64,000 nt of DNA from Tumebacillus algifaecis (GCF_002243515.1 NZ_CP022657.1:960001-1024000); one strand, 5' to 3'; counted from the stretch's first letter, positions 33,730 through 43,325 are shown. The notes: generated by a model from the sequence alone, not told the origin. Made by a program: numbers and translations.

Positions 33730-33746
33730 GATTTGCGGAACAGCAC

Positions 33747-33780
33747 AAGAACTCCCGGCTCTGGCTCGGGAGTTCTTTTC
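33747..33780 (+). terminator. Rho-independent terminator
   Basis: AAGAACTCCCG pairs with CGGGAGTTCTT around a nine-base loop, then T residues. Confidence 0.88.
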
Positions 33781-33924
33781 GTTTGGCAGGGCCAGGGTGT
33801 TCCGTTCGTGCTCGCGCTGAGTGCTCAAGTGGAATGCAGAATGCAGATTTGAGAAAAGGAATCGCCGTTTCTTGCGCGAATTGGTCAATCTATAGCAAAA
33901 GGATGCAAAGGAGAGATACTGAAC

Positions 33925-34698
33925 ATGAGCAGAGGCAAGGGGCAAGTAGCGGTGATCACCGGGGCGTCGAACGGAATTGGTGCGGCCAGTGCGCTGGCTT
34001 TGGCGAGCGAAGGATTCCAAGTCGCGCTGGGCGCACGCAGCGTGGACAAACTGGACGAAGTGGCACAGGCGATCGCAAAGGAGACCGGAGTGCAGCCGTT
34101 TGTCATGACGCTCGATGTGCGCAACGAGGCGGATGTGAAACATTTTGTCGCCGCCGTGGTTGAAAAGTATGGGCGCATCGACGTGTTAGTGAACAACGCA
34201 GGTCTGGCCAAAGGCGTGTCGAACGTGATCGATGAAGCGGATACAACCAATTGGGATCAGATGATCGACACCAATGTCAAAGGCTTGCTGTTGATGACCC
34301 GGGAGAGCGTGCCGCATATGATCAAAGGCGGCAACGGGCATGTGATCAATCTCGGTTCGATCGCCGGGCATCAAGCGTATGCGGGTGGCGCAGTGTATTG
34401 TGCGACCAAGTTTGCTGTGCGAGCGATCACCGATTCGCTGCGTCAGGAACTGCTTGGACTGCCGATTCGCGTGACGACTGTCGATCCAGGCATGGTCAAC
34501 ACCGGATTCTCGTTGGTCCGCTTGGGCGATCAGGAGCAGGCAGATCAGGTCTATGCCGGGATGACGCCGCTAACGGCGGAAGACATCGCAGACTGTGTTG
34601 CCTTTGCGGCGACCCGTCCCAAACATGTCAACATCGACACGATCATCGTCAAGCCGACCGATCAGGCAGGAGCGGGGAAAGTGGCACGTCGCTTGTAA
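33925..34698 (+). CDS. short-chain dehydrogenase/reductase
   Basis: A 257-residue classical SDR using NAD(P)H. Cofactor motif TGASNGIGAASALALA, structural NNAGLAKG, catalytic Ser in LGSIAGHQAYAGG, Tyr and Lys in YCATKFAVRA, and PGMVNTGFS after it. GARS at the second strand end suggests NADPH. It resembles YdfG-type 3-hydroxy acid dehydrogenases in overall length and the VDPGMVNTGFS segment. AAAGGAGAG lies before ATG. Substrate not determined. Confidence 0.9.
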   Translation: MSRGKGQVAVITGASNGIGAASALALASEGFQVALGARSVDKLDEVAQAIAKETGVQPFVMTLDVRNEADVKHFVAAVVEKYGRIDVLVNNAGLAKGVSNVIDEADTTNWDQMIDTNVKGLLLMTRESVPHMIKGGNGHVINLGSIAGHQAYAGGAVYCATKFAVRAITDSLRQELLGLPIRVTTVDPGMVNTGFSLVRLGDQEQADQVYAGMTPLTAEDIADCVAFAATRPKHVNIDTIIVKPTDQAGAGKVARRL

Positions 34699-34773
34699 AT
34701 GTGGTAAATTAAGAGATAGTAGAATTTGTCGTTTTATGAAGATGATTTAGGAACGTATAAAGGGGAGACTCTT

Positions 34774-35841
34774 ATGCGCCATGTAGCGATTGATATGGTG
34801 CAGGCAGGCAATGTGCTCGCAAGATCGATCTATACAGCTGATGGCCGTCCGTTGTTGAATACAGACGTCCAGCTTACGGTCGGGATGATCAGCACATTGC
34901 GCCGCCTGGGTGTGACGATGATCTATATTCAGGATAAACGCTTCCAAGACGTTGTCGTCGAAGAGGTAGTATCCGAAGAGACGAGGCGCGAGGCGTTAGG
35001 CAATTTATCCATTGCTGTACAGTGCATCCAAGGCGGAAATGAATTCGATTCCAAGATGATGTCGCAAACGACGAGTGGGATCATCGACGAGCTGATCAAG
35101 AACAGAAAGGTTCTGGTCAACTTGACTGACATCCGCACGGTGGACAACCGTCTGTTCGTCCATTCGCTCAACGTCTGCATTCTGTCGGTGGTCGTCGGGA
35201 TCGCGATGCGTTTCAACCGCGCGCAGTTGTCCGATTTGGCGGTCGGTGCCTTGTTGCATGATATCGGCAAGGTCGAAGTGCCAGACACGGAGAAAAAGCA
35301 GGAAGAGAGCGATATGCCAAAAGGGCTCTCCAACGACGAAAAGCATACGTGGCGCGGTTACAAGCGGTTGCGCAAGAAGAATGACATCTCGATCGTTGCC
35401 GCGCACTGTGCCTTGCAACATCACGAGTTTATTGATGGCTCCGGATTTCCGCGCGGGTTGAAGGAAGAAGAAATCCATCTGTTTGCCAGGATCGTCGCTG
35501 TCGCCAACGAATTTGACAATCTGATCTCTGGTGACGAGGATCGACTGCCCATGCTCCCACATGAAGCGACCGAATATTTGATGAGTCTGGCTGGTAAGCA
35601 GTTTGACCATGAGGTGGTCATTCAGTTTCTGCGGGCGGTGGCCGTGTTCCCAACTGGGATGTCGGTGCGCTTGGATACGGGTCAGATCGGTGTGGTCGTC
35701 GGCCAGCACAAAGGGCTGCCGACCCGTCCCGTCGTGCGCGTCTTCACCAAGGAAGATGGCGACTGGGACTCGCACAATGTCAAGGAAGTCGATTTGGCGC
35801 AAGAGACTACCGTATTTATTAAAAAAGTACTGCAAGAGTAA
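34774..35841 (+). CDS. HD-GYP domain phosphodiesterase
   Basis: A 355-residue protein whose C-terminal domain is the HD-GYP type that cleaves cyclic di-GMP. HD motif is in VGALLHDIGKVEVP and the second signature in HHEFIDGSGFPRG, where GYP is GFP. The N-terminal part, about residues 1-120 with DMVQAGNVLARSIYTADGRP, is typical of stand-alone HD-GYP proteins. ATG 34774 with AAAGGGGAG is chosen; the frame extends to 34726. No cyclase gene is nearby. Activity toward c-di-GMP is inferred from family. Confidence 0.88.
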   Translation: MRHVAIDMVQAGNVLARSIYTADGRPLLNTDVQLTVGMISTLRRLGVTMIYIQDKRFQDVVVEEVVSEETRREALGNLSIAVQCIQGGNEFDSKMMSQTTSGIIDELIKNRKVLVNLTDIRTVDNRLFVHSLNVCILSVVVGIAMRFNRAQLSDLAVGALLHDIGKVEVPDTEKKQEESDMPKGLSNDEKHTWRGYKRLRKKNDISIVAAHCALQHHEFIDGSGFPRGLKEEEIHLFARIVAVANEFDNLISGDEDRLPMLPHEATEYLMSLAGKQFDHEVVIQFLRAVAVFPTGMSVRLDTGQIGVVVGQHKGLPTRPVVRVFTKEDGDWDSHNVKEVDLAQETTVFIKKVLQE

Positions 35842-35861
35842 TTTCTATGGTACGATCTGCA

Positions 35862-35887
35862 AAAGCCACCGTAACGGGTGGCTTTTT
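35862..35887 (+). terminator. Rho-independent terminator
   Basis: AAAGCCACC (35862-35870) pairs with GGTGGCTTT, followed by TT. Confidence 0.85.
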
Positions 35888-35898
35888 GCGATTCGGTT

Positions 35899-36057
35899 GT
35901 GACGGCGGCACTGTGCGATGCACTGTTGATCTTGCTGGAGGTGCTGGTGTTGCAGATCGATCTGGTGCGCTATGTGTAGCTTGGATGTGGGATCTTGTTT
36001 TTGTTTTATATAGCGTGGGTGATGTGGCGCGGAGCAGATCAAGCGGTGATTATGTAG
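35899..36057 (+). pseudogene. possible small membrane gene interrupted by TAG
   Basis: The frame from GTG 35899 gives LCDALLILLEVLVLQIDLV, an in-frame TAG, then GILFLFYIAWVMWRGADQ and TAG at 36055-36057. Two hydrophobic stretches on either side of one stop look like a decayed two-helix membrane protein. No ribosome binding site is visible. Chance cannot be excluded. Confidence 0.25.
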
Positions 36058-36106
36058 GTTAGCGCGCTCGATCTGGGCGTCAGTTTGATTTGAGGAGGTG
36101 TGCGGG

Positions 36107-36817
36107 ATGGCTGGCACGATCTTGGTGGTTGATGATGAGGCGACTTTGCGGGGGATTGTGCGCAACTATATGGAGCAGGAAGGGTTTACTGTATTGGAAT
36201 CGAGCGACGGTGCAGAGGCGCTCGCCGTGCTTCGACAGCGTGAGGTCGATCTGGTCTTGCTCGACTGGATGATGCCAGGGATGAGCGGGCTGGACACCTG
36301 TCGTAAGGTGCGTGAATTTTCGGAGGTGCCGATCATCTTTTTGACGGCGAAGACGGACGAGTTCGACAAACTGCTCGGGTTGGAACTGGGGGCAGACGAC
36401 TATATCACCAAACCGTTTTCGCTCAGGGAGTTGGTGGCCCGCGTGCGGGTCGTGCTACGTCGGCTACAAAAAGCGAATCAAGGAGGAGCTCCTACGCAAG
36501 AGAAACAGAAGGAGCAGTTGGTGCGCGGGCCCTTGCTCGTCGATCTTGGCAAGCACGCAGTTTGGCTCGATGGTGCGGCAGTGACGCTCACGCCGACCGA
36601 GTTCAACCTGCTCGTCACGCTCGCATCTGCACCGGGCCGCGTGTACAGCCGACTCCAACTGCTGGAGAGTGCGCTGGGTGAAGAGTATGCCGGATATGAA
36701 CGGTCGATCGATACGCACATTTCCAATCTGCGCAAGAAGATCGAGCGCGATCCCGGTCAGCCCAAGCTGATCTTGACCGTGTTCGGGGTGGGCTACAAGT
36801 TTGGGGAATCGATATGA
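36107..36817 (+). CDS. OmpR-family response regulator
   Basis: A 236-residue two-component regulator. Receiver domain: acidic pair in VVDDEATLRG, phosphorylated Asp in LVLLDWMMPGMSG, Lys in ADDYITKPFS. C-terminal winged helix: LTPTEFNLLVTLASAPGRV and SIDTHISNLRKKIERDPG. ATG 36107 has GAGGAGGTG six bases upstream. Overlaps the kinase gene by four bases, then the ABC exporter genes follow; the two-component system probably controls that exporter through the repeats at 37846-37862. Confidence 0.93.
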   Translation: MAGTILVVDDEATLRGIVRNYMEQEGFTVLESSDGAEALAVLRQREVDLVLLDWMMPGMSGLDTCRKVREFSEVPIIFLTAKTDEFDKLLGLELGADDYITKPFSLRELVARVRVVLRRLQKANQGGAPTQEKQKEQLVRGPLLVDLGKHAVWLDGAAVTLTPTEFNLLVTLASAPGRVYSRLQLLESALGEEYAGYERSIDTHISNLRKKIERDPGQPKLILTVFGVGYKFGESI

Positions 36818-37827
36818 AGCTGAAGAAACGGCTGGTCAACATGTACGGTGGCCTGTTCACCGGTGGTGTGCTCGTCTCGGCTTGGGTCGGGGTAGCGGCG
36901 GGACAGCGGACGTCTGGGAGCGGTGAGTTGCTCTGGGTGCTGCTGTTCGTGCTGTGGATGATCGGGATGACGGCTGTGTATCTCATGGCCCGCTGGAGCG
37001 CACGCCCGTTGGAAGCGCTGGCGGAGCAGACCACAGTGAAACTGGCGCTAGCGGATCACGCGCCGAGATGGAGCGCGGACGGGATGGAAGAGTTGGAGCC
37101 GATCGCTCAGATGCTCAACCGGATGGAGCAGGAACTGTCGCGCGGTTCGCGCTCGCGGGATCAGTTGGTCGCCGATGTGGCGCATGAACTGCGCACGCCG
37201 CTTGCGATCTTGCGCGGACAGTTGGAGTCGATGCTGGAAGGCAAGGTGGAACTGGCGCCGGAGCAGTTGGTGCCGCTGTTGGATGAAACGACTCGTCTGA
37301 CCCGGCTGGTGCAGGACTTGCAGCAGTTGTCGCTGGCCAAAGCGGGGGCGTTACCGTTGCAGCGGACGTGGGTACCGTTTGCCGAACTGCTCGCGGAGAT
37401 CACCAGCGTGCTGGAGCTGGAAGCGGAGTTGAAAGGGACGACGCTTGCCATGACCGGGTCTGTACAGGAAGAGGTCTATTGTGACCGCGTGCGGATCAAG
37501 CAGGTGCTGATCAATCTGCTCGGCAATGCGATCCGTTACACGCCGCCAGAAGGCCGAGTGGAGGTGAGCGTGAGCGTGGGTCTGGGAAAGGTGCAGGTCG
37601 TGGTGCGCGACGATGGGCCGGGTATTCCGCCAGAAAGCCTGCCCTATCTGTTCGACCGCTTCTACCGCGTCGAGGGCTCGCGCAACCGCCAGTCGGGGGG
37701 AATGGGGCTCGGGCTTGCGATCGCCAAAGAGTTTGTCGAAGCGCACAGCGGAAGGTTGCAGGTGAAAAGTGAGCTCGGTGAAGGCACTGCTTTTACGCTG
37801 ATCCTGCCGCTGTTTCCCGTATCTTGA
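36814..37827 (+). CDS. sensor histidine kinase, two membrane helices
   Basis: A 337-residue kinase with membrane segments at about residues 13-30 and 42-58 and a very short outer loop, like intramembrane-sensing kinases. HAMP-like linker, H box VADVAHELRTPLAILRGQLE, N box LINLLGNAIRYTPPEGR, G boxes VRDDGPGIPPE and GMGLGLAIAKEFV. The small sensor loop and the neighbouring ABC transporter suggest it may sense through the transporter, as described for BceS-like kinases; this is inference. Confidence 0.9.
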   Translation: MKLKKRLVNMYGGLFTGGVLVSAWVGVAAGQRTSGSGELLWVLLFVLWMIGMTAVYLMARWSARPLEALAEQTTVKLALADHAPRWSADGMEELEPIAQMLNRMEQELSRGSRSRDQLVADVAHELRTPLAILRGQLESMLEGKVELAPEQLVPLLDETTRLTRLVQDLQQLSLAKAGALPLQRTWVPFAELLAEITSVLELEAELKGTTLAMTGSVQEEVYCDRVRIKQVLINLLGNAIRYTPPEGRVEVSVSVGLGKVQVVVRDDGPGIPPESLPYLFDRFYRVEGSRNRQSGGMGLGLAIAKEFVEAHSGRLQVKSELGEGTAFTLILPLFPVS

Positions 37828-37877
37828 CAATTTCTTGATAACTTTCTGAAACGAACTGAAACCCGCTGCGCTACAGT
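37824..37877 (+). promoter_or_regulatory. response-regulator-dependent promoter candidate
   Basis: A direct repeat CTGAAAC at 37846-37852 and 37856-37862, ten bases apart, and the similar pair TTGACAATTTC/TTGATAACTTTC at 37824-37845 precede a -10-like TACAGT (37872-37877) that lacks a good -35. Tandem half-sites one helical turn apart are typical of OmpR/PhoB regulators such as the one encoded upstream. Confidence 0.5.
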
Positions 37878-37903
37878 TAGGAAAACAGGGGAGGTGCGGC
37901 ACG

Positions 37904-38605
37904 ATGTTTGAAGTACACAAACTGTGGAAGCTGTATGGCAAAGGGGAAACACAGGTCGAAGCGTTGCGCGGTGTGTCGCTGACGATCGAGCCAGGTGAGA
38001 TGATCGCGGTGATGGGTCCATCCGGATGTGGCAAGACGACGCTTCTCAATTGCATGTCGGGCATCGAAACGGTTACGTCAGGGCAGGTGCTGATCGAAGG
38101 CCAGAATCTGCAGGCGATGCGCGAGGTGCAGCGCGATCTGTATCGGGCGGAGCAGATGGGCTTTGTTTTTCAAAATTACAACCTGATTCCGGTGCTGACG
38201 GCGGTGGAAAATGTGGAGTTGCCCTTGCTGACTCAACGAGTTCCGGTCAAAGTCGCTCGCAAGCGGGCGGAGGAGGCATTGACCCGCGTAGGGTTGCACG
38301 AGCGATTTCAGCACCTTCCGAGCGAGTTGTCCGGCGGCCAGCACCAACGGGTGGCGCTGGCTCGGGCGATCGTCAACCGACCCAAAGTGATCTGGGCCGA
38401 TGAGCCAACCGGGGCGCTCGACCGTGTGACGACCGAGTTGGTGCTCGATCTGTTCGACCATCTGAATCGGGTGGACGGCATCGCCTTTGTGATCGTGACG
38501 CACAATCCAGAAGTGGCAGAGCGGGCGCATCGCGTGATCTACATGGACAGCGGGCAGATTGTGCAGGAGCGGGTGACGAAGCGTGAGAGGAGTGGGCCGC
38601 GATGA
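37904..38605 (+). CDS. ABC transporter ATP-binding protein (MacB/LolD type)
   Basis: A 233-residue ATPase. Walker A GPSGCGKTTLLN, Q loop FVFQNYNLIPVLTAVENVEL, signature LSGGQHQRVALARAI, Walker B VIWADEPTGALD and a following H-loop His in VIVTHNP. The sequence pattern is that of the LolD/MacB/YknY subfamily working with FtsX-type permeases. GGGGAGGTG precedes ATG; it overlaps the permease gene by four bases. Forms one operon with its permease under the preceding regulatory region. Confidence 0.93.
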   Translation: MFEVHKLWKLYGKGETQVEALRGVSLTIEPGEMIAVMGPSGCGKTTLLNCMSGIETVTSGQVLIEGQNLQAMREVQRDLYRAEQMGFVFQNYNLIPVLTAVENVELPLLTQRVPVKVARKRAEEALTRVGLHERFQHLPSELSGGQHQRVALARAIVNRPKVIWADEPTGALDRVTTELVLDLFDHLNRVDGIAFVIVTHNPEVAERAHRVIYMDSGQIVQERVTKRERSGPR

Positions 38606-41397
38606 TCTTCACTCTGCTCCTGAGCCTGCTGTTGTTGTGGGTGCTCTGGAAGACCTATCGCACAGCGGGCAACGCGCCGCATCTGCGGCGGATGGCGTGG
38701 CGCAATCTGGTCCAGCACAAGCAGACGACTGTGCTGACCGTGCTCGGCGCGATGATCGGAACGGCGTTGATCACCTCCGCCCTGTTGTTTCAACACTCGA
38801 TTGAACGCAGCGGTGACGACCTGTTGGAACAGCAGTTTGGCCGCATCGGGTACGATGTGCCAGCAACGGGTCAGCTCAAGCTTGGCGCTGACTTTTTTGA
38901 TGAACAGGTGGTCGATCTGTTACGCCGATCGATTGAACAGGATCAAGTGCAGGATGTGGAGCGGTTGCTTCCGACGATCGGCTTGGTGACGGAGCTTCGC
39001 AAAACGGATACGTTCGGACGAACGGTGTTGTTGCAGCCGGGCATTTATGTGCAGGGATTTGATCAGCAGTTGGCGCGGGAGTTTGATGCGCGGGCGATGC
39101 AGGACGTGCCGGACATAGGAGCGAATGAGATCGTTTTGTCTCAGCCAGTGGCGAAGCGGTTGGAGGTCGCAGCAGGCGATGTGGTGATGCTGCAAGGGGC
39201 TGCATATCGCGTACGGGCGGTGGTGGCGGAGCGCGGGTTGACCGGGTATCGCGGCATCGGGCAGGCGCAAGGGACAGCGCTGGTCGCGATGGAGACCGCT
39301 CGCAAGCTGAGCGAAGTGCCGGAGGGGCAGTATACGAATCTGCTCTTGTCCCACAAACAGTACCTGTTCAGCTCAGGGCGGATCGGAAACAGTTCGGCTG
39401 TTCTGTTCATGACGGACCGCGACCTACATGGCGTAGAGGTGCGCGGGCTTGCCGAACAGGGTCTGGATCATTCGATGAAGCTGTTGCCGATTTTCACCAT
39501 CGCGTCGTGGAATGCGATTGCGATCGGGATGATGCTGATTGTGAACATCTTTAAGATGATCGCAGAAGAACGCAGGCAGGAACTTGGCGTCTTGCGGGCG
39601 CTGGGCATGACGCGCACAGACCTCGCTGGGCTCTTGCGACTGGAAGGAACGTACTATGCCCTGCTGTCCGGCACGATAGGAGCCCTCGTCGGGATTGGGA
39701 TCTCCTATGGTATGTTGCTTACGACTGGCGACCTGTTCGCCAGCGCGTTGACTCAGTTGGAAGGCTTGCAGATCGAGTATCACTTCAAGCTAGGTTTCTC
39801 ACCGCTGATGAAGGGCTTTGCGTTGGGTGTACTCCTGATCGAATTCTGCTCGTGGCGGGTGGCTAAACAGGTGTCCGACATGTCGATCATTGACGCGCTG
39901 GATGCCACAGTAGACAAGGCGGGTGGGCGGATCGGCCATGACAGGCGCACCTTGCTTCACACCAGTCTGTATCTGGTTGCGGCTGTCGTGACGGTGGGCC
40001 TCTTTTTCCTGACGCTTACCGATTCATTTCGGACGGGGTTGCCAGAGCAGGCGCCTGGTATGTTTCCGCTGTTGCTGTTTGTTCTCGGTTTATTCTGGAC
40101 GATGGTCGGCGCGGTGTTGCTCACAAGGTCGTTTGGTACGGTATCAGTGGTAGTGCAACAGTTATTGGCTCCATTTGGGCGGACGGTTGCCTTGTTGCGG
40201 CTGGCGCTACGCTATCCGATTCTGCAACGAACGCGGACGATGTTGGTGGTCTTGATGTTTGCACTGGTGTTTTTCTTGACCGCACTGTCTGGGGTGTTTA
40301 ATGAGACGTTATCCGCGCAGTTTGCCGCCTACGATGTCCGTCCCATTTTGGGCGGGTATGATCTGATGGCATCTGTGGAAGGAAAGCGCCTGAGTTCCGT
40401 AGAACTGCGAACCGCGCTCGACAGATCGTGCGAGTTGGACGACAACAGTGTAGAGGCGGTTGCGTCGGTCTGGCAGGTGGCGTTATCCGGAGCGAGTGAT
40501 CCGGTGCCGATCGACCAAAACGATCCGAAGATCAACGGGATCGATCTTTCGTTTGCTGAGCAGACCACGCTGTCTTTGAGCGAACGCGATCCACAGTATC
40601 GGAGCGATCGCGAAGCGTGGCTAGCAGTGGCGAGCAATCCGAATGTGATGATCGTTTCACAGCGCGACGTCCGAGGGCATCAGGTGGGCGATCTTGCGTA
40701 TCAGCGATCGAGTACGGACGGTTGGATTCACAAGCGCATCATCGGGATCGCTGCGTATGATGTAAAGAGCTATACTTTCTCGAGCTTGTCAGGCGTGTTC
40801 GTCAAGCAGAGCGAGATCGAACAGTACGCGTCCGATCGGAAGTTGATCGCAAGCGAGCTACTGCTACGCTTGCAAGAGGAGCAGGCTACAGCCGAGACGC
40901 TAAGTAGTGTTGAAAAAGCGTTGGCCCTGCAAGGCATCTATCCACTGCGCATCCCGAAACAGGAATTTGCGCTCAACGCTGCGTATCCGCAGATGCTGCT
41001 CAATCTGTTCGAAAGCTTCTCGTTGTTGGCCGCTTTGATCGGGAGCGGCGGTCTGACCATCATCATGATGCGAGTGATTCGCGAACGCAGGCAACAGATC
41101 GGGATGCTCAGGGCGATCGGCGTGCGGCCGAGCTTGATCTACTGGAGCATTTTGGTGGAAGGCTTTTTGATCGGGATGCTCGGGATCACGCTGGGAACGG
41201 TGATCGGCTCCTATGTCGGATCGATCATGAGCGAACTGTTTGCCAATGGTGATGCGGTGACGATCTTGTTTCCTTACGGCAAGCTCAGCCTGTATGTTGG
41301 CGGTACTCTCTTGATCGTGTTGCTCGGAACGATGTTGCCTGCGCGTCAGGTGTTCCGAATGCCACCAGCCGAAGCGACAAAATATGTCGGATCGTGA
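38602..41397 (+). CDS. FtsX-like ABC transporter permease
   Basis: A 931-residue permease with an N-terminal helix pair (MIFTLLLSLLLLWVLWKTY and LTVLGAMIGTALITSALLF), a first large outer domain (about 70-290), three helices with FtsX signature EERRQELGVLRALGMTR, further helices in the centre, a second outer domain (about 570-800), and a final FtsX block with RERRQQIGMLRAIGVRP. Two FtsX domains make about ten membrane helices. Cargo could be lipids, peptides or antibiotics removed from the membrane; MacB-like resistance is a reasonable but untested idea. Confidence 0.88.
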   Translation: MIFTLLLSLLLLWVLWKTYRTAGNAPHLRRMAWRNLVQHKQTTVLTVLGAMIGTALITSALLFQHSIERSGDDLLEQQFGRIGYDVPATGQLKLGADFFDEQVVDLLRRSIEQDQVQDVERLLPTIGLVTELRKTDTFGRTVLLQPGIYVQGFDQQLAREFDARAMQDVPDIGANEIVLSQPVAKRLEVAAGDVVMLQGAAYRVRAVVAERGLTGYRGIGQAQGTALVAMETARKLSEVPEGQYTNLLLSHKQYLFSSGRIGNSSAVLFMTDRDLHGVEVRGLAEQGLDHSMKLLPIFTIASWNAIAIGMMLIVNIFKMIAEERRQELGVLRALGMTRTDLAGLLRLEGTYYALLSGTIGALVGIGISYGMLLTTGDLFASALTQLEGLQIEYHFKLGFSPLMKGFALGVLLIEFCSWRVAKQVSDMSIIDALDATVDKAGGRIGHDRRTLLHTSLYLVAAVVTVGLFFLTLTDSFRTGLPEQAPGMFPLLLFVLGLFWTMVGAVLLTRSFGTVSVVVQQLLAPFGRTVALLRLALRYPILQRTRTMLVVLMFALVFFLTALSGVFNETLSAQFAAYDVRPILGGYDLMASVEGKRLSSVELRTALDRSCELDDNSVEAVASVWQVALSGASDPVPIDQNDPKINGIDLSFAEQTTLSLSERDPQYRSDREAWLAVASNPNVMIVSQRDVRGHQVGDLAYQRSSTDGWIHKRIIGIAAYDVKSYTFSSLSGVFVKQSEIEQYASDRKLIASELLLRLQEEQATAETLSSVEKALALQGIYPLRIPKQEFALNAAYPQMLLNLFESFSLLAALIGSGGLTIIMMRVIRERRQQIGMLRAIGVRPSLIYWSILVEGFLIGMLGITLGTVIGSYVGSIMSELFANGDAVTILFPYGKLSLYVGGTLLIVLLGTMLPARQVFRMPPAEATKYVGS

Positions 41398-41472
41398 CCT
41401 GTGTACACGATTTGACAGAGTCTTTTGTGATATGCTAGGACAGGGGGAATAGCAACGAGAGGAGCCGCATTC

Positions 41473-42360
41473 ATGGAAGTAACGACAGGGCAGATGAAGC
41501 GGGAAACTGCGATTCAATTATATGAGGCGATTGAACACCGACACTCGGTGAGATCTTATACAGGGGAAGCACTCCCCGCGATGGAACGGGAGAAACTGGT
41601 TCAATTTTTGCAAAATGGCTGGGAAGCGTATCCTGGTGCGCGCACGAGAGTTGTGTTGCTCGAAGGCGTGGCGACGACCGGGAAAATTTTCAAAGGATTC
41701 CTCGGCAGTTATGGCGCGGTGCAGAACGCTCCGGCCATGATCTGCATGATCGCGAATGTGGAAGACCCATTTTTCTATGAGGCGACCGGCTATATGGGCG
41801 AGCAGTGCGTGCTCTACGCGACGCGACTCGGCTTTGACACTTGCTGGATCGGCGGTTTTTTCCGACCAGAAGAGGCCGGGAAACTGATCGGACTGGAAAA
41901 AGGCGAGCGGGTGCTGGCCGTGTCACCTGTTGGCTTTGCGAAAAAAGATGGCATGAGTTCGCTGTACGAAGGCTTGTTTAAGTTTGGGACGAAGCGAGGC
42001 GCCAGAAAGTCGCTGGACAAAATCTCCTATTTGGAAGATGTGGTACCGCCGCGTTGGTTTGATCGGGGCTTAGAAGCGGTGCAGGTCGCGCCGTCGTCCT
42101 ATAACAAGCAACCGTGGCAGTTGTTTTATCATCGGGATGGGCGCATTTCGATGTCGAGCTTGGAAGCGTATAAGGATAAGAAGCCAGTTTATCGTGGTGC
42201 ACCCAATTCGAGCCGCCTGTGCTGTGGGATTGCGATGTTGCATTTTAAAGCGACGGTGCGCGCGCTGGGGATTGAAGGGAAATGGATACCGGACGATGAG
42301 TTCGCCAATCCGATCGCGACCTATTTTCTGGCGGAGCATGACATGGAATTGGTGGAGTGA
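41473..42360 (+). CDS. nitroreductase family protein
   Basis: A 295-residue protein of the FMN-dependent nitroreductase fold in its longer, two-part form. AIEHRHSVRSYTGEALP at the start is the FMN-binding Arg-containing motif; APAMICMIANVEDPFFYEAT and GFDTCWIGGFF follow the family; the second part has EAVQVAPSSYNKQPWQLFYH. Physiological substrate unknown. GAGAGGAG precedes ATG. The next gene starts five bases after its stop, so the two are coupled. Confidence 0.82.
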   Translation: MEVTTGQMKRETAIQLYEAIEHRHSVRSYTGEALPAMEREKLVQFLQNGWEAYPGARTRVVLLEGVATTGKIFKGFLGSYGAVQNAPAMICMIANVEDPFFYEATGYMGEQCVLYATRLGFDTCWIGGFFRPEEAGKLIGLEKGERVLAVSPVGFAKKDGMSSLYEGLFKFGTKRGARKSLDKISYLEDVVPPRWFDRGLEAVQVAPSSYNKQPWQLFYHRDGRISMSSLEAYKDKKPVYRGAPNSSRLCCGIAMLHFKATVRALGIEGKWIPDDEFANPIATYFLAEHDMELVE

Positions 42361-42365
42361 GGTGA

Positions 42366-43193
42366 GTGGCGTTGGAACATTTATTGTTTGAGGTCAAGGA
42401 TGGCATCGCAACGATCATCTTGAATCGGCCCGAGGCTCGCAATGCCTTTTCGATCCCGATGATCGAGGCGTGGGTGCAGGCGCTTGAGGAGTGCCGCGAC
42501 CGCACAGACATTCGCGTGGTCGTGCTGACGGCGAACGGCAGGGCGTTTTGTGCGGGCGGCGATGTGAAGGCGATGCGCGAAGGGCGCGGCTTTTTGGAGC
42601 CGGGCGAGTCGGAGTTGGATACGTACAGCACAGGCTTAGCGCGGAAAAATTCGCTCTGGAAGCTGATCCAGCGCGTACCGCTGACACTGGAGCAGGTCGA
42701 TAAGCCGGTGATCGCGGCGGTGAACGGCGATGCGATCGGCGCAGGTTGTGATATGGCGCTCATGTGTGATTTGCGGGTCGCGGCCGATACCGCACGCTTT
42801 GCGGAGGCGTATGTGAAATTGGGCATCGTACCGGGAGATGGTGGGGCCTATTATCTGCCGCGTTTGGTCGGGATGCCAAAAGCGTTGGAGTTGCTGTTGA
42901 CCGGAGATATGATCGATGCGCAGGAAGCGTTGCGCATCGGCATGGTCAACCGCGTCGTTTCGGCAGACCAACTGCTGGAAGAGACGTATCGCTTGGCGCG
43001 CAAGATCGCAGACCAGCCGCCAGTGGCGGTGCAGTTGATCAAACGGGCGGCTTATCAGAGTGCCACTGCCGATCTGCGGACGGCGCTCGATCTGGTGTCT
43101 TCGCACATGGCTGTTGTGACCGAGACGGAGGACCACCAAGAAGCAGTACAGGCGTTGCTTGAGAAGCGCCCCGGCGTATATAAAGGGAGATAA
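42366..43193 (+). CDS. enoyl-CoA hydratase/isomerase family protein
   Basis: A 275-residue crotonase. Oxyanion-hole segments FCAGGDVKAMREG and AVNGDAIGAGCDMALMCDLR are clear, followed by FAEAYVKLGIVPGDGGAYYLPRLVG and ALRIGMVNRVV. Asp in GDGG stands where hydratases often have Glu, as in some isomerase-type members, so hydration is not certain. GTG 42366 is preceded by GGAG eight bases upstream, inside the end of the nitroreductase gene. Likely acts on an acyl-CoA. Confidence 0.88.
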   Translation: MALEHLLFEVKDGIATIILNRPEARNAFSIPMIEAWVQALEECRDRTDIRVVVLTANGRAFCAGGDVKAMREGRGFLEPGESELDTYSTGLARKNSLWKLIQRVPLTLEQVDKPVIAAVNGDAIGAGCDMALMCDLRVAADTARFAEAYVKLGIVPGDGGAYYLPRLVGMPKALELLLTGDMIDAQEALRIGMVNRVVSADQLLEETYRLARKIADQPPVAVQLIKRAAYQSATADLRTALDLVSSHMAVVTETEDHQEAVQALLEKRPGVYKGR

Positions 43194-43325
43194 GCTTGCC
43201 TTCAGCAGGAGGCGTGAGGATGGCGATGGCATCTACTGTGCCCGAGTTCTGCTGGCCAGCGTTTGGGGAATGCGGGCCGAAAGCGTACCCTGTTGCAAGC
43301 GATGTGAAGAGGATTCGCTTGAATG

